46,899 bases of DNA, from positions 1-46,899 of the forward strand of contig JAIXOX010000004.1 of the NCBI GenBank assembly GCA_027486555.1. Direction: 5' to 3'. A program made the position numbers and the translations under genes. The notes under the pieces were generated by a model that was not told the origin of the DNA, did no database searches, and worked only from the letters and a program-made list of their open reading frames with translations. Numbering within the stretch: the stretch's first letter is position 1; each line of letters opens with the position of its first letter. The stretch is from Comamonadaceae bacterium (GTDB lineage Bacteria; Pseudomonadota; Gammaproteobacteria; Burkholderiales; Burkholderiaceae_C). Below, piece after piece: positions 30,080 to 40,288 of the stretch.

Positions 30080-30813
30080 CCCATCTGAAAGACCTTCCGC
30101 TTCAGGCCCTGCAGTTTTATGCCACGGCAGCTTATGCCTGCAGTTATCTGCCCGAACGCTCGGCCCGCTCACAAGTGGCCACGCCCAGTCATTTGATTCA
30201 TAACGAGGTCTATTCTGACCTTGTGCAGCAAGGCTTTCGGCGCAGCGGTCTGTTTACCTACCGTCCCTATTGCGATGGCTGTCAAGCTTGCCAACCCCTG
30301 AGGGTGAACGTGGCCCTGTTCGAACCCGACCGCAGTCAGCGACGCGCCTTGCAAGCCCACCAGCATTTGAAGGTGCGGGTACTCGACTTGCATTTCGATG
30401 CCGACCATTACGCCCTGTATTTGCGCTACCAGACTGCGCGCCACATGGGTGGTGGCATGGACCAGGACAGCGTGGACCAGTACACCCAGTTTTTGTTGCA
30501 AAGTCGGGTCAATTCAAGAATCATCGAATTTCGTGAACCTGCATCCGAGGGCCGCTTGGGTCCTCTCAAAATGGTCAGCATTGTCGATGTCCTGAACAAT
30601 GGCCTGTCTGCGGTTTACACCTTCTACGAACCTGGAGACAAAGCCAGTTATGGCACCTATGGGGTTCTTTGGCAGATCCAGCAAGCAAAATACTTGGGAC
30701 TTTCCTATGTTTACTTGGGTTATTGGATAGAAAAAAGCACCAAGATGAATTACAAAGCCCGATTCAGACCGAGCGAATTGCGTGTGAAGGGTGAATGGCT
30801 GCCCATGCCCTGA
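30076..30813 (+). CDS. bpt: Aspartate/glutamate leucyltransferase (bacterial ATE-like)
   Basis: This transferase adds Leu to proteins with N-terminal Asp or Glu. It has 245 residues. The N-terminal Cys-rich part has [16 protein letters not shown], and the catalytic region has [27 protein letters not shown]. The start is GTG 30076 overlapping the aat stop. With aat it gives a complete acidic and basic N-degron branch. ClpS and ClpA are not in this window. Confidence 0.95.
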   Translation: MTHLKDLPLQALQFYATAAYACSYLPERSARSQVATPSHLIHNEVYSDLVQQGFRRSGLFTYRPYCDGCQACQPLRVNVALFEPDRSQRRALQAHQHLKVRVLDLHFDADHYALYLRYQTARHMGGGMDQDSVDQYTQFLLQSRVNSRIIEFREPASEGRLGPLKMVSIVDVLNNGLSAVYTFYEPGDKASYGTYGVLWQIQQAKYLGLSYVYLGYWIEKSTKMNYKARFRPSELRVKGEWLPMP

Positions 30814-30864
30814 GCACTGGACTCAATTTCACAGTGTAAAATCAGCTCACATCTGCTGTACTCG

Positions 30865-31644
30865 ATGAAAAAAGATCCCACCATTGCCGCTTCGCCCACC
30901 ATCCAGGTCATCGAACGCATGTTCACCTTGATGGACGTTCTTGCATCACGTGAAGAGGCGATATCCCTCAAAGAGATCAGCCAAAAAACAGGACTTCATC
31001 CATCCACTGCCCACAGGATCTTGAACGACTTGGCTACGGGGCGTTTTGTGGACAGGCCCGAGGCGGGGAGTTACCGACTGGGCATGCGCTTGTTGGAATT
31101 GGGCAACATGGTCAAAGGTCGCCTGAACGTCAGGGATGCCGCCCTTGCACCCATGCGAGAACTGCACAAATTGATTCAGCAGCCTGTCAACCTGAGCATG
31201 CGACAGGGAGATGAGATTGTCTACATCGAACGTGCTTACAGCGAACGCTCTGGCATGCAAGTCGTGCGTGCCATTGGTGGACGAGCCCCCTTGCATCTGA
31301 CTTCTGTGGGCAAACTTTTTCTGGCCGCCGATGACCCTTTGCGGGTTCGTTCATATGCCACCCGAACCGGTCTGGCTGGGCAAACACGAAACAGCATCAC
31401 GCAACTTCAGGTTCTGGAAAGAGAATTGACACGCGTCAAACAGTCGGGTTTTGCCCGTGACAACGAAGAACTGGAATTGGGCGTGCGTTGCATAGCTGCT
31501 GGCATTCACGACGACCAAGGCAAATTGCTGGCAGGTTTGTCCATCTCTGCCCCCGCAGACCGCATTGATGAAAGCTGGTTGACAAAACTACAAGAAACAG
31601 CTCGGGAAATTTCCAGCACACTGGGCCACCACATAGAACATTGA
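30865..31644 (+). CDS. IclR-family transcriptional regulator
   Basis: This 259-residue regulator has an N-terminal winged helix at about 14-75 (LKEISQKTGLHPSTAHRILNDLATGRFV) and a C-terminal GAF-like effector domain at about 95-255 with the usual LHLTSVGKLFLA and ELELGVRCIAAGI motifs. It follows bpt by 51 nt, but no metabolic operon lies next to it in a way that would show a target. The 123 bp after it hold nothing I recognise. The ligand is unknown. Confidence 0.9.
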   Translation: MKKDPTIAASPTIQVIERMFTLMDVLASREEAISLKEISQKTGLHPSTAHRILNDLATGRFVDRPEAGSYRLGMRLLELGNMVKGRLNVRDAALAPMRELHKLIQQPVNLSMRQGDEIVYIERAYSERSGMQVVRAIGGRAPLHLTSVGKLFLAADDPLRVRSYATRTGLAGQTRNSITQLQVLERELTRVKQSGFARDNEELELGVRCIAAGIHDDQGKLLAGLSISAPADRIDESWLTKLQETAREISSTLGHHIEH

Positions 31645-31767
31645 ATACCTTGATTCATCGCAGTGCTGATGCCACACTATTGATCAGACAGGCTTTCAAT
31701 GATCAAGAATTGTTAGACACCTGCTCCATCAACCGGGAAGCTCTTGTTGCAGGCGCTGGTGTGGCTG

Positions 31768-32850
31768 CTAGGAAGACTTGTTTTCGACCCATTTGCGAAC
31801 ACGCTCCGCATCACCAATGCGGCTGAGTTTGCCAGCAGAGTCCAAAAACACCATGATCAGCTTGCGCCCTGCGACCTGGGCTTGCATCACCAAACACTGT
31901 CCAGCTTCAGAGATGTATCCAGTTTTTTGCAAACCGATGTCCCATTGGGGATTTTTGACCAAGCGATTGGTGTTGTTGTACTGCAAGGTTCGGTTGCCGA
32001 CGGCTATTTCACGTCCGTGCGAAGTTGACAGATCTCGCAAAACAGGCTCTTTGTAAGCTACCGCAACCAGCACCGCCAAATCACTGGCGCTTGATTGGTT
32101 GCGACTGGACAGGCCTGTAGGCTCCACGTAGCGGGTATCGGTCATGCCCAGACTTTGCGCACGGCTGTTCATGCGGTTGACAAATTCACTCAAGCCACCT
32201 GGAAAAGTTCGGCCCAATGCATTGGCCGCCCGGTTCTCACTGGACATCAGGGCCAAATGCAACATCTCACCTCGACTCAGTTCAGTACCGACCGCCAAAC
32301 GTGAAGAACTGCCTTTTTCTGTGTCCACATCCGCCTGGGTGATCATCAGTCGCTCAGACATGGGCAGGTTCGATTCAGAGATGATCAAACCCGTCATCAA
32401 TTTGGTCAAAGAAGCAATCGGTAAAACGGCGTGATCGTTTTTTCGATAAAGCACTTCGTGGGTATCTTGATCCACCACCAATACCACGCTGGAATTCAAA
32501 TCCAAGGCATCTGCTGTCGAGCGTAAACCTGCCATTTGACCGAAAGAGGCCTTGACAGGAACTGCTGCTTGGGCCGACACAAAGCCTCTTTTGACTCCTC
32601 CGGAAGATCGTCCTTTGGCGTTTTGTACCGCACGACCTTTGCCGTTTTGCAAAGACCGACGTTGCACTGCCTTTTGGGCATGGTTGGTAGGCTTTTTACC
32701 TTTTGCCGAAGAACTCACGGACTTGGACTGGGCATAAACCAGATTGCTGGGGCCAACCCAAGCAGCCAGCATGACCGTCAGCAAAACCAGCCAAGACACA
32801 CGCCAGGATGCGAAAGGAAAGAAATTCAAAGAAGCAAATTTCAGCTGCAT
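31768..32850 (-). CDS. D-alanyl-D-alanine carboxypeptidase/endopeptidase (S11, PbpG/DacA-like)
   Basis: This is an exported low-molecular-mass penicillin-binding protein that trims or opens peptidoglycan peptides. It has 360 residues. The signal peptide ends near residue 40 (VYA-QSK). A very basic Lys/Arg/Gln/Ser-rich linker follows at about 41-100, then the S11 domain with SLTK at 147-150, SEN at 204-206 and KTG at 309-311. It lacks the large C-terminal beta domain of PBP5, so it resembles PbpG (PBP7) more. The basic linker is unusual and may bind wall polymers. Confidence 0.9.
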   Translation of the reverse strand: MQLKFASLNFFPFASWRVSWLVLLTVMLAAWVGPSNLVYAQSKSVSSSAKGKKPTNHAQKAVQRRSLQNGKGRAVQNAKGRSSGGVKRGFVSAQAAVPVKASFGQMAGLRSTADALDLNSSVVLVVDQDTHEVLYRKNDHAVLPIASLTKLMTGLIISESNLPMSERLMITQADVDTEKGSSSRLAVGTELSRGEMLHLALMSSENRAANALGRTFPGGLSEFVNRMNSRAQSLGMTDTRYVEPTGLSSRNQSSASDLAVLVAVAYKEPVLRDLSTSHGREIAVGNRTLQYNNTNRLVKNPQWDIGLQKTGYISEAGQCLVMQAQVAGRKLIMVFLDSAGKLSRIGDAERVRKWVENKSS

Positions 32851-32902
32851 TTCAGGTCAAGCCAAGGTTTTTTCGATTTGGGTGTCAACAGTGTACCCAA
32901 AT

Positions 32903-32938
32903 AAAAAAGTCACGCAAGAACAATAACTTACGTGACCT
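32903..32938 (-). terminator. Rho-independent terminator after leuA
   Basis: On the minus strand GTCACG (32936-32931) and CGTGAC (32914-32909) pair around a 16-nt loop and are followed by six T (32908-32903). It lies 38 nt after the leuA stop codon and ends the pssA-leuA region before the D,D-peptidase gene. Confidence 0.82.
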
Positions 32939-32973
32939 TCATAAAGTTTAAAATTACCTAATAAGGCATCATT

Positions 32974-34512
32974 TTAACCTTGAGCTGCCACCCGATCTGT
33001 TGTACTTTGCAGCTTATTCAGCGCGCTCAGATAAGCCTTGGCCGAAGCCACAACAATGTCAGGGTCCGAGCCCACACCGTTGACCACACGACCAGAATTT
33101 TGCAATCGAACGGTCACCTCTCCCTGGCTTTCAGTCGAGCCGCTGATGGCGTTGACTGAATACAACACCATTTCAGCGCCACTTTGAACATGCAGCTCAA
33201 TGGCTTTGAGTGACGCATCGACGGGACCATTGCCATCTGATGAACTGCGCACCTCTTTGCCATTCACGGTAAACACCACAGCCGCATGCGGACGCTCGCC
33301 CGTCTCGCTGTGCTGAGACATGGAGACAAACCCAAACTGCTCTTTTTCTGTGGTCACGCTTTCATCGCTGACCAAGGCCAGAATGTCCTCGTCAAAAATC
33401 TCGCTCTTGCGGTCAGCCAACTCCTTGAACTTGGAGAATGCATTGTTGATTTCAGTCTCGCTGTCGAGCGTGACACCGAGGTCTTGTAAACGCTGTTTGA
33501 AGGCATTGCGGCCACTGAGCTTGCCCAGCACGATCTTGTTGGTGGTCCAGCCCACGTCTTCTGCACGCATGATTTCGTAGGTGTCACGCGCTTTGAGCAC
33601 GCCATCTTGGTGAATGCCCGAGGCATGGGCAAAGGCGTTGGCCCCCACCACAGCTTTGTTGGGTTGAACCACAAAACCGGTGGTCTGGCTGACCATGCGG
33701 CTTGCAGCCACGATGTGGCTAATGTCAATACCGATGTCCAAGCCGAAATAGTCACGTCGCGTTTTGACGGCCATGACCACTTCTTCAAGCGAGCAATTAC
33801 CCGCACGCTCACCCAAGCCGTTGATGGTGCACTCAACCTGACGTGCACCACCGATCTTCACACCGGCCAGGGAGTTGGCCACTGCCATGCCCAAGTCGTT
33901 GTGGCAATGCACAGACCAAATGGCTTTATCGGAGTTGGGAATGCGTTCGCGCAAAGTGCGGATGAACTCGCCATAGAGCTCAGGTACGGCATAACCCACT
34001 GTGTCGGGCACGTTGATGGTGGTGGCACCTTCTGCGATGACCGCCTCCAGTATGCGGCACAAAAAGTCCATATCGCTGCGGTAGCCGTCTTCAGGGCTGA
34101 ACTCGACATCACCCACCAAATTTCGCGCGAAGCGAACCGACTGCTTGGCCTGCTCAAACACCTGGTCTGGCGTCATGCGCAACTTCTTTTCCATGTGCAG
34201 GGGCGAAGTGGCAATGAAGGTGTGAATTCGACCACTGTTGGCGCCTCTGAGGGCTTCTGCTGCTCGCGAGATGTCCCGATCGTTGGCGCGAGACAAAGAA
34301 CAAATGGTGGACTCCTTGATCGCGGCGGCAATCGCTTTGACGGCTTCAAAGTCACCGTTGGAGCTGGCCGCAAAACCGGCCTCGATCACATCCACACGCA
34401 GACGCTCGAGCTGACGGGCAATGCGCAGCTTCTCGTCGCGGGTCATGGAGGCGCCGGGCGATTGTTCGCCATCGCGCAAGGTGGTGTCGAAAATAATCAA
34501 TTTGTCAGTCAT
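32974..34512 (-). CDS. leuA: 2-isopropylmalate synthase
   Basis: This enzyme condenses acetyl-CoA with 2-oxoisovalerate, the first committed step of leucine synthesis. It has 512 residues from ATG 34512 (MTDKLIIFD). The TIM barrel has [12 protein letters not shown] at 9-20 and metal ligands in VHCHND (His202, His204). The C-terminal LeuA dimer domain (about 390-512) should mediate leucine feedback. A GTG two codons earlier lies on the GGAG ribosome site and is rejected. Upstream lie an attenuator terminator and a leucine leader peptide. Confidence 0.96.
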   Translation of the reverse strand: MTDKLIIFDTTLRDGEQSPGASMTRDEKLRIARQLERLRVDVIEAGFAASSNGDFEAVKAIAAAIKESTICSLSRANDRDISRAAEALRGANSGRIHTFIATSPLHMEKKLRMTPDQVFEQAKQSVRFARNLVGDVEFSPEDGYRSDMDFLCRILEAVIAEGATTINVPDTVGYAVPELYGEFIRTLRERIPNSDKAIWSVHCHNDLGMAVANSLAGVKIGGARQVECTINGLGERAGNCSLEEVVMAVKTRRDYFGLDIGIDISHIVAASRMVSQTTGFVVQPNKAVVGANAFAHASGIHQDGVLKARDTYEIMRAEDVGWTTNKIVLGKLSGRNAFKQRLQDLGVTLDSETEINNAFSKFKELADRKSEIFDEDILALVSDESVTTEKEQFGFVSMSQHSETGERPHAAVVFTVNGKEVRSSSDGNGPVDASLKAIELHVQSGAEMVLYSVNAISGSTESQGEVTVRLQNSGRVVNGVGSDPDIVVASAKAYLSALNKLQSTTDRVAAQG

Positions 34513-34546
34513 GTTCACTCCTGGTCAAAAACCCGCAAGTCCAAGC

Positions 34547-34588
34547 AAAAATGCAAAAGGCCCGATGCGGATGGCATTCGGGCCTTTT
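34547..34588 (-). terminator. Attenuator terminator in the leuA leader
   Basis: On the minus transcript AAAAGGCCCGA (34588-34578) pairs with TCGGGCCTTTT (34565-34555) around a 12-nt loop, and GCATTTTT follows. It lies between the leucine leader peptide stop (34608) and the leuA start (34512), the place expected for transcription attenuation. The loop contains CATCCGC, which is nearly complementary to GCGGGATG at the end of the leader frame, giving a candidate antiterminator pairing. Confidence 0.85.
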
Positions 34589-34607
34589 GGGAAAATGTTT
34601 GCGTGCG

Positions 34608-34661
34608 CTACACATCCCGCCCGTGGGGCGCTAGCAGTAGTGCAAACAAAGAAAATTTCAT
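34608..34661 (-). CDS. leuL: Leucine leader peptide (leuA attenuator)
   Basis: This is a 17-codon frame, MKFSLFALLLAPHGRDV, ending in TAG. Leucine codons are TTG at 5 and CTA-CTG-CTA at 8-10; CTA is normally rare in such GC-rich genomes, so low charged tRNA-Leu should stall ribosomes here. It is followed 19 nt later by a rho-independent terminator, then leuA. No clear ribosome site precedes the ATG, which lies 49 nt after the pssA stop codon. It is too short for ordinary gene callers. The symbol is used by function, since the peptide is not homologous to enterobacterial LeuL. Confidence 0.78.
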   Translation of the reverse strand: MKFSLFALLLAPHGRDV

Positions 34662-34709
34662 AAGATTACTTTATCACAGTTCACAGCACCAACTGTCCTG
34701 CACAGGACA

Positions 34710-35540
34710 TCACTGGTGCAAGCCTCTCTCATCGGGGTCTTCGGTGGAGGTGCTGATCATGCTGGTAGGCTGGCCTTTGGCCTTGCGCCAGATGTAGATC
34801 ACATAACCGCTCAAACCATACAAAACAAACATACCAAACAAAACGGTAGGGGGATCAATGTTCACCGCCGCAATGCCCAATGCAACCAAAACCAAGGTAG
34901 CAAAGGGCACGCTCTTTTTCATGTGCATGTCTTTGAAACTGTAAAAAGGCACATTGGTCACCATGGTCAAACCTGCGAACAGGCACACGGCAAACATGCC
35001 CCATGCGACTGTTTTGGCGGGGATGGCATTTTCAAACATGATCCAAACAAAGCCCATGACCAAGGCCGCAGCAGCAGGCGAAGGCAAGCCTTGGAAATAA
35101 CGTTTATCGACTACACCCGTATTCACATTGAACCGTGCCAGACGCAGTGCCGCACAGGCGCAATAAACAAATGCGGCAATCCAGCCCCATCGACCCAATT
35201 CCTTGAGCGTCCAAACGTAAGCAATGAGGGCAGGCGCGGCGCCAAAAGACACCATGTCAGACAGTGAATCCATCTGCTCGCCAAAAGCGCTTTGGGTGTT
35301 GGTCATTCGGGCTACGCGGCCATCCAGGCTATCGAGCACCATGGCGCAGAAAATGCCCACGGTGGCCAAGTCAAAACGGCCATTGATCGCCATGATCACC
35401 GCATAAAAACCAGCAAACAAGGCGGCCAGAGTGATCATATTGGGCAACATGTAAATGCCCTTGGAAGGTTTGCGCGCAGGGACAACCACCTCGGAGGCTT
35501 CGGCACTGTGGTTATCGTTGTTGTTATCGTTGTTGCTCAT
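34710..35540 (-). CDS. pssA: CDP-diacylglycerol-serine O-phosphatidyltransferase
   Basis: This integral membrane enzyme makes phosphatidylserine, the precursor of phosphatidylethanolamine. It has 276 residues with several hydrophobic segments and the CDP-alcohol phosphotransferase motif DSLDGRVARMTNTQSAFGEQMDSLSD (DGxxAR-x8-G-x3-D-x3-D). The N-terminus is an Asn/Asp-rich tract (SNNDNNNDN) encoded by short near-repeats. It sits between ilvC and leuA, a conserved betaproteobacterial order, but a strong terminator separates it from ilvC. Confidence 0.94.
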   Translation of the reverse strand: MSNNDNNNDNHSAEASEVVVPARKPSKGIYMLPNMITLAALFAGFYAVIMAINGRFDLATVGIFCAMVLDSLDGRVARMTNTQSAFGEQMDSLSDMVSFGAAPALIAYVWTLKELGRWGWIAAFVYCACAALRLARFNVNTGVVDKRYFQGLPSPAAAALVMGFVWIMFENAIPAKTVAWGMFAVCLFAGLTMVTNVPFYSFKDMHMKKSVPFATLVLVALGIAAVNIDPPTVLFGMFVLYGLSGYVIYIWRKAKGQPTSMISTSTEDPDERGLHQ

Positions 35541-35610
35541 CGTTTATCCCTCTTGCGTTGATTCGGAGCCATCACTTGTGAGTTAAGTTTAAGGCAGTCC
35601 ACGCGCCCAA

Positions 35611-35638
35611 GAAAAAGGCCACCGAAGTGGCCTTTTTC
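35611..35638. terminator. Rho-independent terminator after ilvC
   Basis: A perfect hairpin has arms GAAAAAGGCCAC and GTGGCCTTTTTC around CGAA, with symmetric A/T runs. It lies 16 nt after the ilvC stop codon and closes the ilvBNC operon on the minus strand. Confidence 0.94.
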
Positions 35639-35654
35639 AAACGAACACAAGTGA

Positions 35655-37201
<1,547 letters not shown>

Positions 37202-37203
37202 GA

Positions 37204-38967
37204 TTACAGATCCTCCGCGCCCATGATCATCTCGGTGATGCCCTTGCCGGCCTGCACCATCGGGAACACGTTTTCAGTGGGGTCGGTTCGAATATCCAGA
37301 AAAACCGTGCGGTCCTTGAGCCTGCGGGCTTCGCGCAAAGCGGGCTCCACATCCTCGGGTTTTTCAACCAAGATGCCGACGTGGCCATAGGCCTCGGCCA
37401 ACTTCACGAAGTTGGGCAAAGCATCCATGTAGCTGTGGCTGTAACGACCGGAATAATCAATCTCCTGCCACTGGCGCACCATGCCCAAGTAACCGTTGTT
37501 CAGGGCCACCACATTGATAGGCGTGTTGTACTGCAGACAGGTCGAGAGTTCCTGAATGCACATCTGCACCGAGCCCTCACCCGTCACGCAAAACACTTCA
37601 CTGTCCGGCTTGGCCAGTTTGATGCCCATGGCATAAGGAATGCCCACGCCCATGGTGCCCAAACCACCGGAGTTGATCCAGCGACGTGGTTCGTTGAATT
37701 TGTAGTACTGCGCAGCCCACATCTGGTGCTGACCCACGTCGGATGTGATGTAGGCATCGGCGTCCTTGGTCATCTCCCACAAAGTCTCGATGACTTTTTG
37801 CGGCTTGATAACCAGGGAGTTGCTGTTGTCGTACTTCATGCAATCGCGTTTGCGCCAGCCCTCAACCGTCTCCCACCACTGCGCCAGCGCCTGGGGGTCG
37901 GGCTTGAGGCCGGACTCACGGATCATGCCCATCAGTTCAGTCAACACGTCTTTGACGTCGCCCACGATCGGCACATCCACCTTGACGCGCTTGGAAATGC
38001 TGGAAGGGTCAATGTCGATGTGGATGATTTTGCGGTCCACCGAAGCAAAGTGCTTGGGGTTGCCGATGACGCGGTCGTCAAAACGTGCCCCCACGGCCAA
38101 CAACACATCGCAGTTTTGCATGGCATTGTTGGCTTCAAGGGTGCCGTGCATGCCCAACATGCCCAAGAAACGGCGGTCTGTGGCGGGGAAAGCCCCCAAA
38201 CCCATCAACGTGTTGGTGACCGGCACATTCAGCATGTCCACCAAGGCGCGCAACTCAGCGCTGGCATTGCTCAGGAGCACGCCGCCGCCGGTGTAGATGT
38301 AAGGCCGCTTGGCCGCCATTAACATCTGCATGGCCTTGCGGATCTGACCGCCATGGCCTTTGCGCACGGGGTTATAGGACCGCATCTGGACAGACTCTGG
38401 GTAGCCCGAGTAAGGCGTCTTGTTGAAAGAGACGTCTTTGGGGACATCCACCACCACCGGGCCGGGGCGACCGCTGCGGGCAATGTGAAAGGCCTTCTTC
38501 ATGACATCAGCCATGTCCTTGGCGTCTTTGACAAGGAAGTTGTGCTTCACGATTGGACGGGTGATGCCCACGGTGTCACATTCCTGGAAGGCATCCAAAC
38601 CGATGGCTGCGGTGGGGACCTGACCGCTGATGATCACCATCGGAATGCTGTCCATGTAGGCGGTAGCAATTCCCGTCACGGCATTGGTCAGGCCAGGACC
38701 TGAAGTGACCAGTGCCACCCCCACCTCGCCCGTGGCACGGGCAAAGCCGTCAGCCGCGTGCACTGCGGCTTGCTCGTGCCGCACCAAAACGTGCTGAATG
38801 GTGTCTTGCTTGTAAAAAGCGTCGTAAATGTGCAAAACGGCACCGCCAGGGTAACCCCAGACGTATTGCACGTTTTCGGCTTGAAGCGCTTTGACGAGGA
38901 TTTCTGCACCGCGCAACTCTTGAGCGCCCGCAGGTGTTTTAGCCGTATCGGCTTTGTTCATTTCCAT
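37204..38967 (-). CDS. ilvB: Acetolactate synthase large (catalytic) subunit
   Basis: This is a ThDP- and FAD-dependent enzyme forming acetolactate from pyruvate, or acetohydroxybutyrate with 2-oxobutyrate. It has 587 residues from ATG 38967. The catalytic glutamate is in VRHEQAAVHAADGFAR, and the ThDP motif runs through GEGSVQMCIQELSTCLQYNTPINVVALNN. AAAGG lies before the start; a TTG two codons earlier and an ATG two codons later are alternatives. It heads ilvB-ilvN-ilvC and is preceded by a 23-codon frame. Confidence 0.96.
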   Translation of the reverse strand: MEMNKADTAKTPAGAQELRGAEILVKALQAENVQYVWGYPGGAVLHIYDAFYKQDTIQHVLVRHEQAAVHAADGFARATGEVGVALVTSGPGLTNAVTGIATAYMDSIPMVIISGQVPTAAIGLDAFQECDTVGITRPIVKHNFLVKDAKDMADVMKKAFHIARSGRPGPVVVDVPKDVSFNKTPYSGYPESVQMRSYNPVRKGHGGQIRKAMQMLMAAKRPYIYTGGGVLLSNASAELRALVDMLNVPVTNTLMGLGAFPATDRRFLGMLGMHGTLEANNAMQNCDVLLAVGARFDDRVIGNPKHFASVDRKIIHIDIDPSSISKRVKVDVPIVGDVKDVLTELMGMIRESGLKPDPQALAQWWETVEGWRKRDCMKYDNSNSLVIKPQKVIETLWEMTKDADAYITSDVGQHQMWAAQYYKFNEPRRWINSGGLGTMGVGIPYAMGIKLAKPDSEVFCVTGEGSVQMCIQELSTCLQYNTPINVVALNNGYLGMVRQWQEIDYSGRYSHSYMDALPNFVKLAEAYGHVGILVEKPEDVEPALREARRLKDRTVFLDIRTDPTENVFPMVQAGKGITEMIMGAEDL

Positions 38968-38988
38968 ATTCAACCTTTGTGAATTTCT

Positions 38989-39060
38989 CTAACGAAAAAC
39001 CTTGGGTGCCCCTGGGCGCGACTCTTGTGAAGTGGCTTTGGGACTTAAGACCACAGACAT
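38989..39060 (-). CDS. Short upstream reading frame before ilvB, possible leader peptide
   Basis: This is a 23-codon frame beginning MSVVLSPKATSQESR, with a GTG-GTC-TTA (Val-Val-Leu) run at codons 3-5, ending in TAG 21 nt before the ilvB ATG. GGTG lies five nt before its ATG. Near its 3' end is a weak hairpin (GGG-GCA-CCC, extended over a mismatch by CC/GG) followed by TTTTT. Valine and leucine are the end products of the operon, so a sensing leader is plausible. The terminator is weak and the frame may be chance. Confidence 0.45.
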   Translation of the reverse strand: MSVVLSPKATSQESRPGAPKVFR

Positions 39061-39218
39061 GGACACCAAACTGTAAAAGTGTCGGACTGTGACCCGTTTG
39101 CTTTTTTTCAATTGCAATCGCGCATTATCGCATTGATACCAACGCACCAATGGAAAATTTCCACCATAGCTTGCCAGGTGACATAATCAAATCATCGCAT
39201 GCACAATGATCAATTGAC

Positions 39219-39845
39219 ATGCAGGCCCAACAACGGCCACTCAAACACACAAAAACAAACAGCGACACTGAAATCACGTTGGCCTCCGATAAAGAACTTG
39301 CTGACTTTCTGAAGAACGCAGAAAAAAAAGCATTCAAACGTGCTTACTACCACGTTCGTGATGAAGAAGGTGCTTTGGACATTGTTCAAGACAGCATGAT
39401 CAAGCTGTGCAGCAGTTACGCCGACAAGCCCATCACAGAATTGCCATTGCTGTTTCAGCGCATCTTGTCCAACACGGTGCTGGACTGGTTCAGACGCCAA
39501 AAAACCCGAAAAGCTTTGTTCACTAACATGAACGAGCTCGATTCGGAGGAAACCGATTCAGGCTTCGATTTACTGGAAGTGGCCAACGGCCCTGATGACA
39601 ACTTGGCCACACAAAGTGCAGAGAGCTGGCTGGGCAGAGTGCAAACCCTTGAACACATTGAATCGGCGGTCATGACATTGCCCACGCGTCAACGAGAAGC
39701 CTTCCTGCTGCGTTATTGGGAGGAGCTGGATGTTGCTGAAACTGCTGCCGTGATGGGGTGTACAGAAGGCAGCGTCAAAACCCATTGTTCCCGGGCCATT
39801 CAGGCCCTGAGTAAAACCTTGTCCGAGCAAGGCTTGAAACCATGA
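39219..39845 (+). CDS. ECF-like RNA polymerase sigma factor
   Basis: This 208-residue sigma-70 family protein lacks regions 1 and 3. Region 2 spans about 30-100 (ALDIVQDSMIKLCSSY ... LFQRILSNTVLDWFRRQKTR). Region 4 spans about 145-200 (LPTRQREAFLLRYWEELDVAETAAVMGCTEGSVKTHCSRAIQAL). ATG 39219 has no good ribosome site and the N-terminus up to about residue 22 is not conserved-looking, so the true start may differ. Its stop overlaps the next gene by ATGA. Together with DUF3619, DUF3106 and RDD genes it resembles a sigma/membrane-partner regulon of unknown signal. Confidence 0.88.
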   Translation: MQAQQRPLKHTKTNSDTEITLASDKELADFLKNAEKKAFKRAYYHVRDEEGALDIVQDSMIKLCSSYADKPITELPLLFQRILSNTVLDWFRRQKTRKALFTNMNELDSEETDSGFDLLEVANGPDDNLATQSAESWLGRVQTLEHIESAVMTLPTRQREAFLLRYWEELDVAETAAVMGCTEGSVKTHCSRAIQALSKTLSEQGLKP

Positions 39846-40288
39846 AAAACCAACCAATCCATCCTGATTTTGAAATGGACCGACTAGGCCAGATGCTGTC
39901 GGCCAAGCTAAGTGCCGCGTCTTTGGACCTGGGACACGACATCAGCGAAAGACTGCGAATCGCACGGCAACGCGCACTTCAGTCGCGCCCGCCCTTGGTC
40001 ATCATGCAACGCCGCATGGTCAGTTCAGTCCAAAGCAATGGCACATTGACCGGCTCTCCCGAGGAAGGCCTGAACCTGTGGAGTTTTTTTGCATCTGCTT
40101 TGCCACTACTGGCCTTGATTTTGGGCCTTCTGGTGCTTCAGGACATACAAACAGACGACGTCACTTCTGATATTGCCCGCATTGATGCCGCACTGCTGAC
40201 CGACGAATTGCCACCAGACGCCTACACCGACCCGGGATTTGTGCAATTTTTAAAGCTTCAAGTGGTCCGCACCGCAGCCAATGATTGA
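39842..40288 (+). CDS. DUF3619-like single-pass membrane protein, candidate anti-sigma factor
   Basis: This 148-residue protein has a cytoplasmic N-terminal part (about 1-79, with ISERLRIARQRALQ), one transmembrane segment at about 80-100, and a short C-terminal domain outside. The layout and its ATGA overlap with the sigma gene are those of a membrane anti-sigma factor. However, no ZAS zinc motif (HxxxCxxC) is present and the family has no proven function. It overlaps the next gene by eight nt. The anti-sigma role is inferred only from context and topology. Confidence 0.8.
   Translation: MKNQPIHPDFEMDRLGQMLSAKLSAASLDLGHDISERLRIARQRALQSRPPLVIMQRRMVSSVQSNGTLTGSPEEGLNLWSFFASALPLLALILGLLVLQDIQTDDVTSDIARIDAALLTDELPPDAYTDPGFVQFLKLQVVRTAAND

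Noticed and set aside
34694..34709. TGTCCTG-CA-CAGGACA palindrome at the end of pssA as an operator
   Set aside because: It is a perfect short hairpin, but it could equally be chance or a weak pssA transcript end; no regulator can be tied to it.
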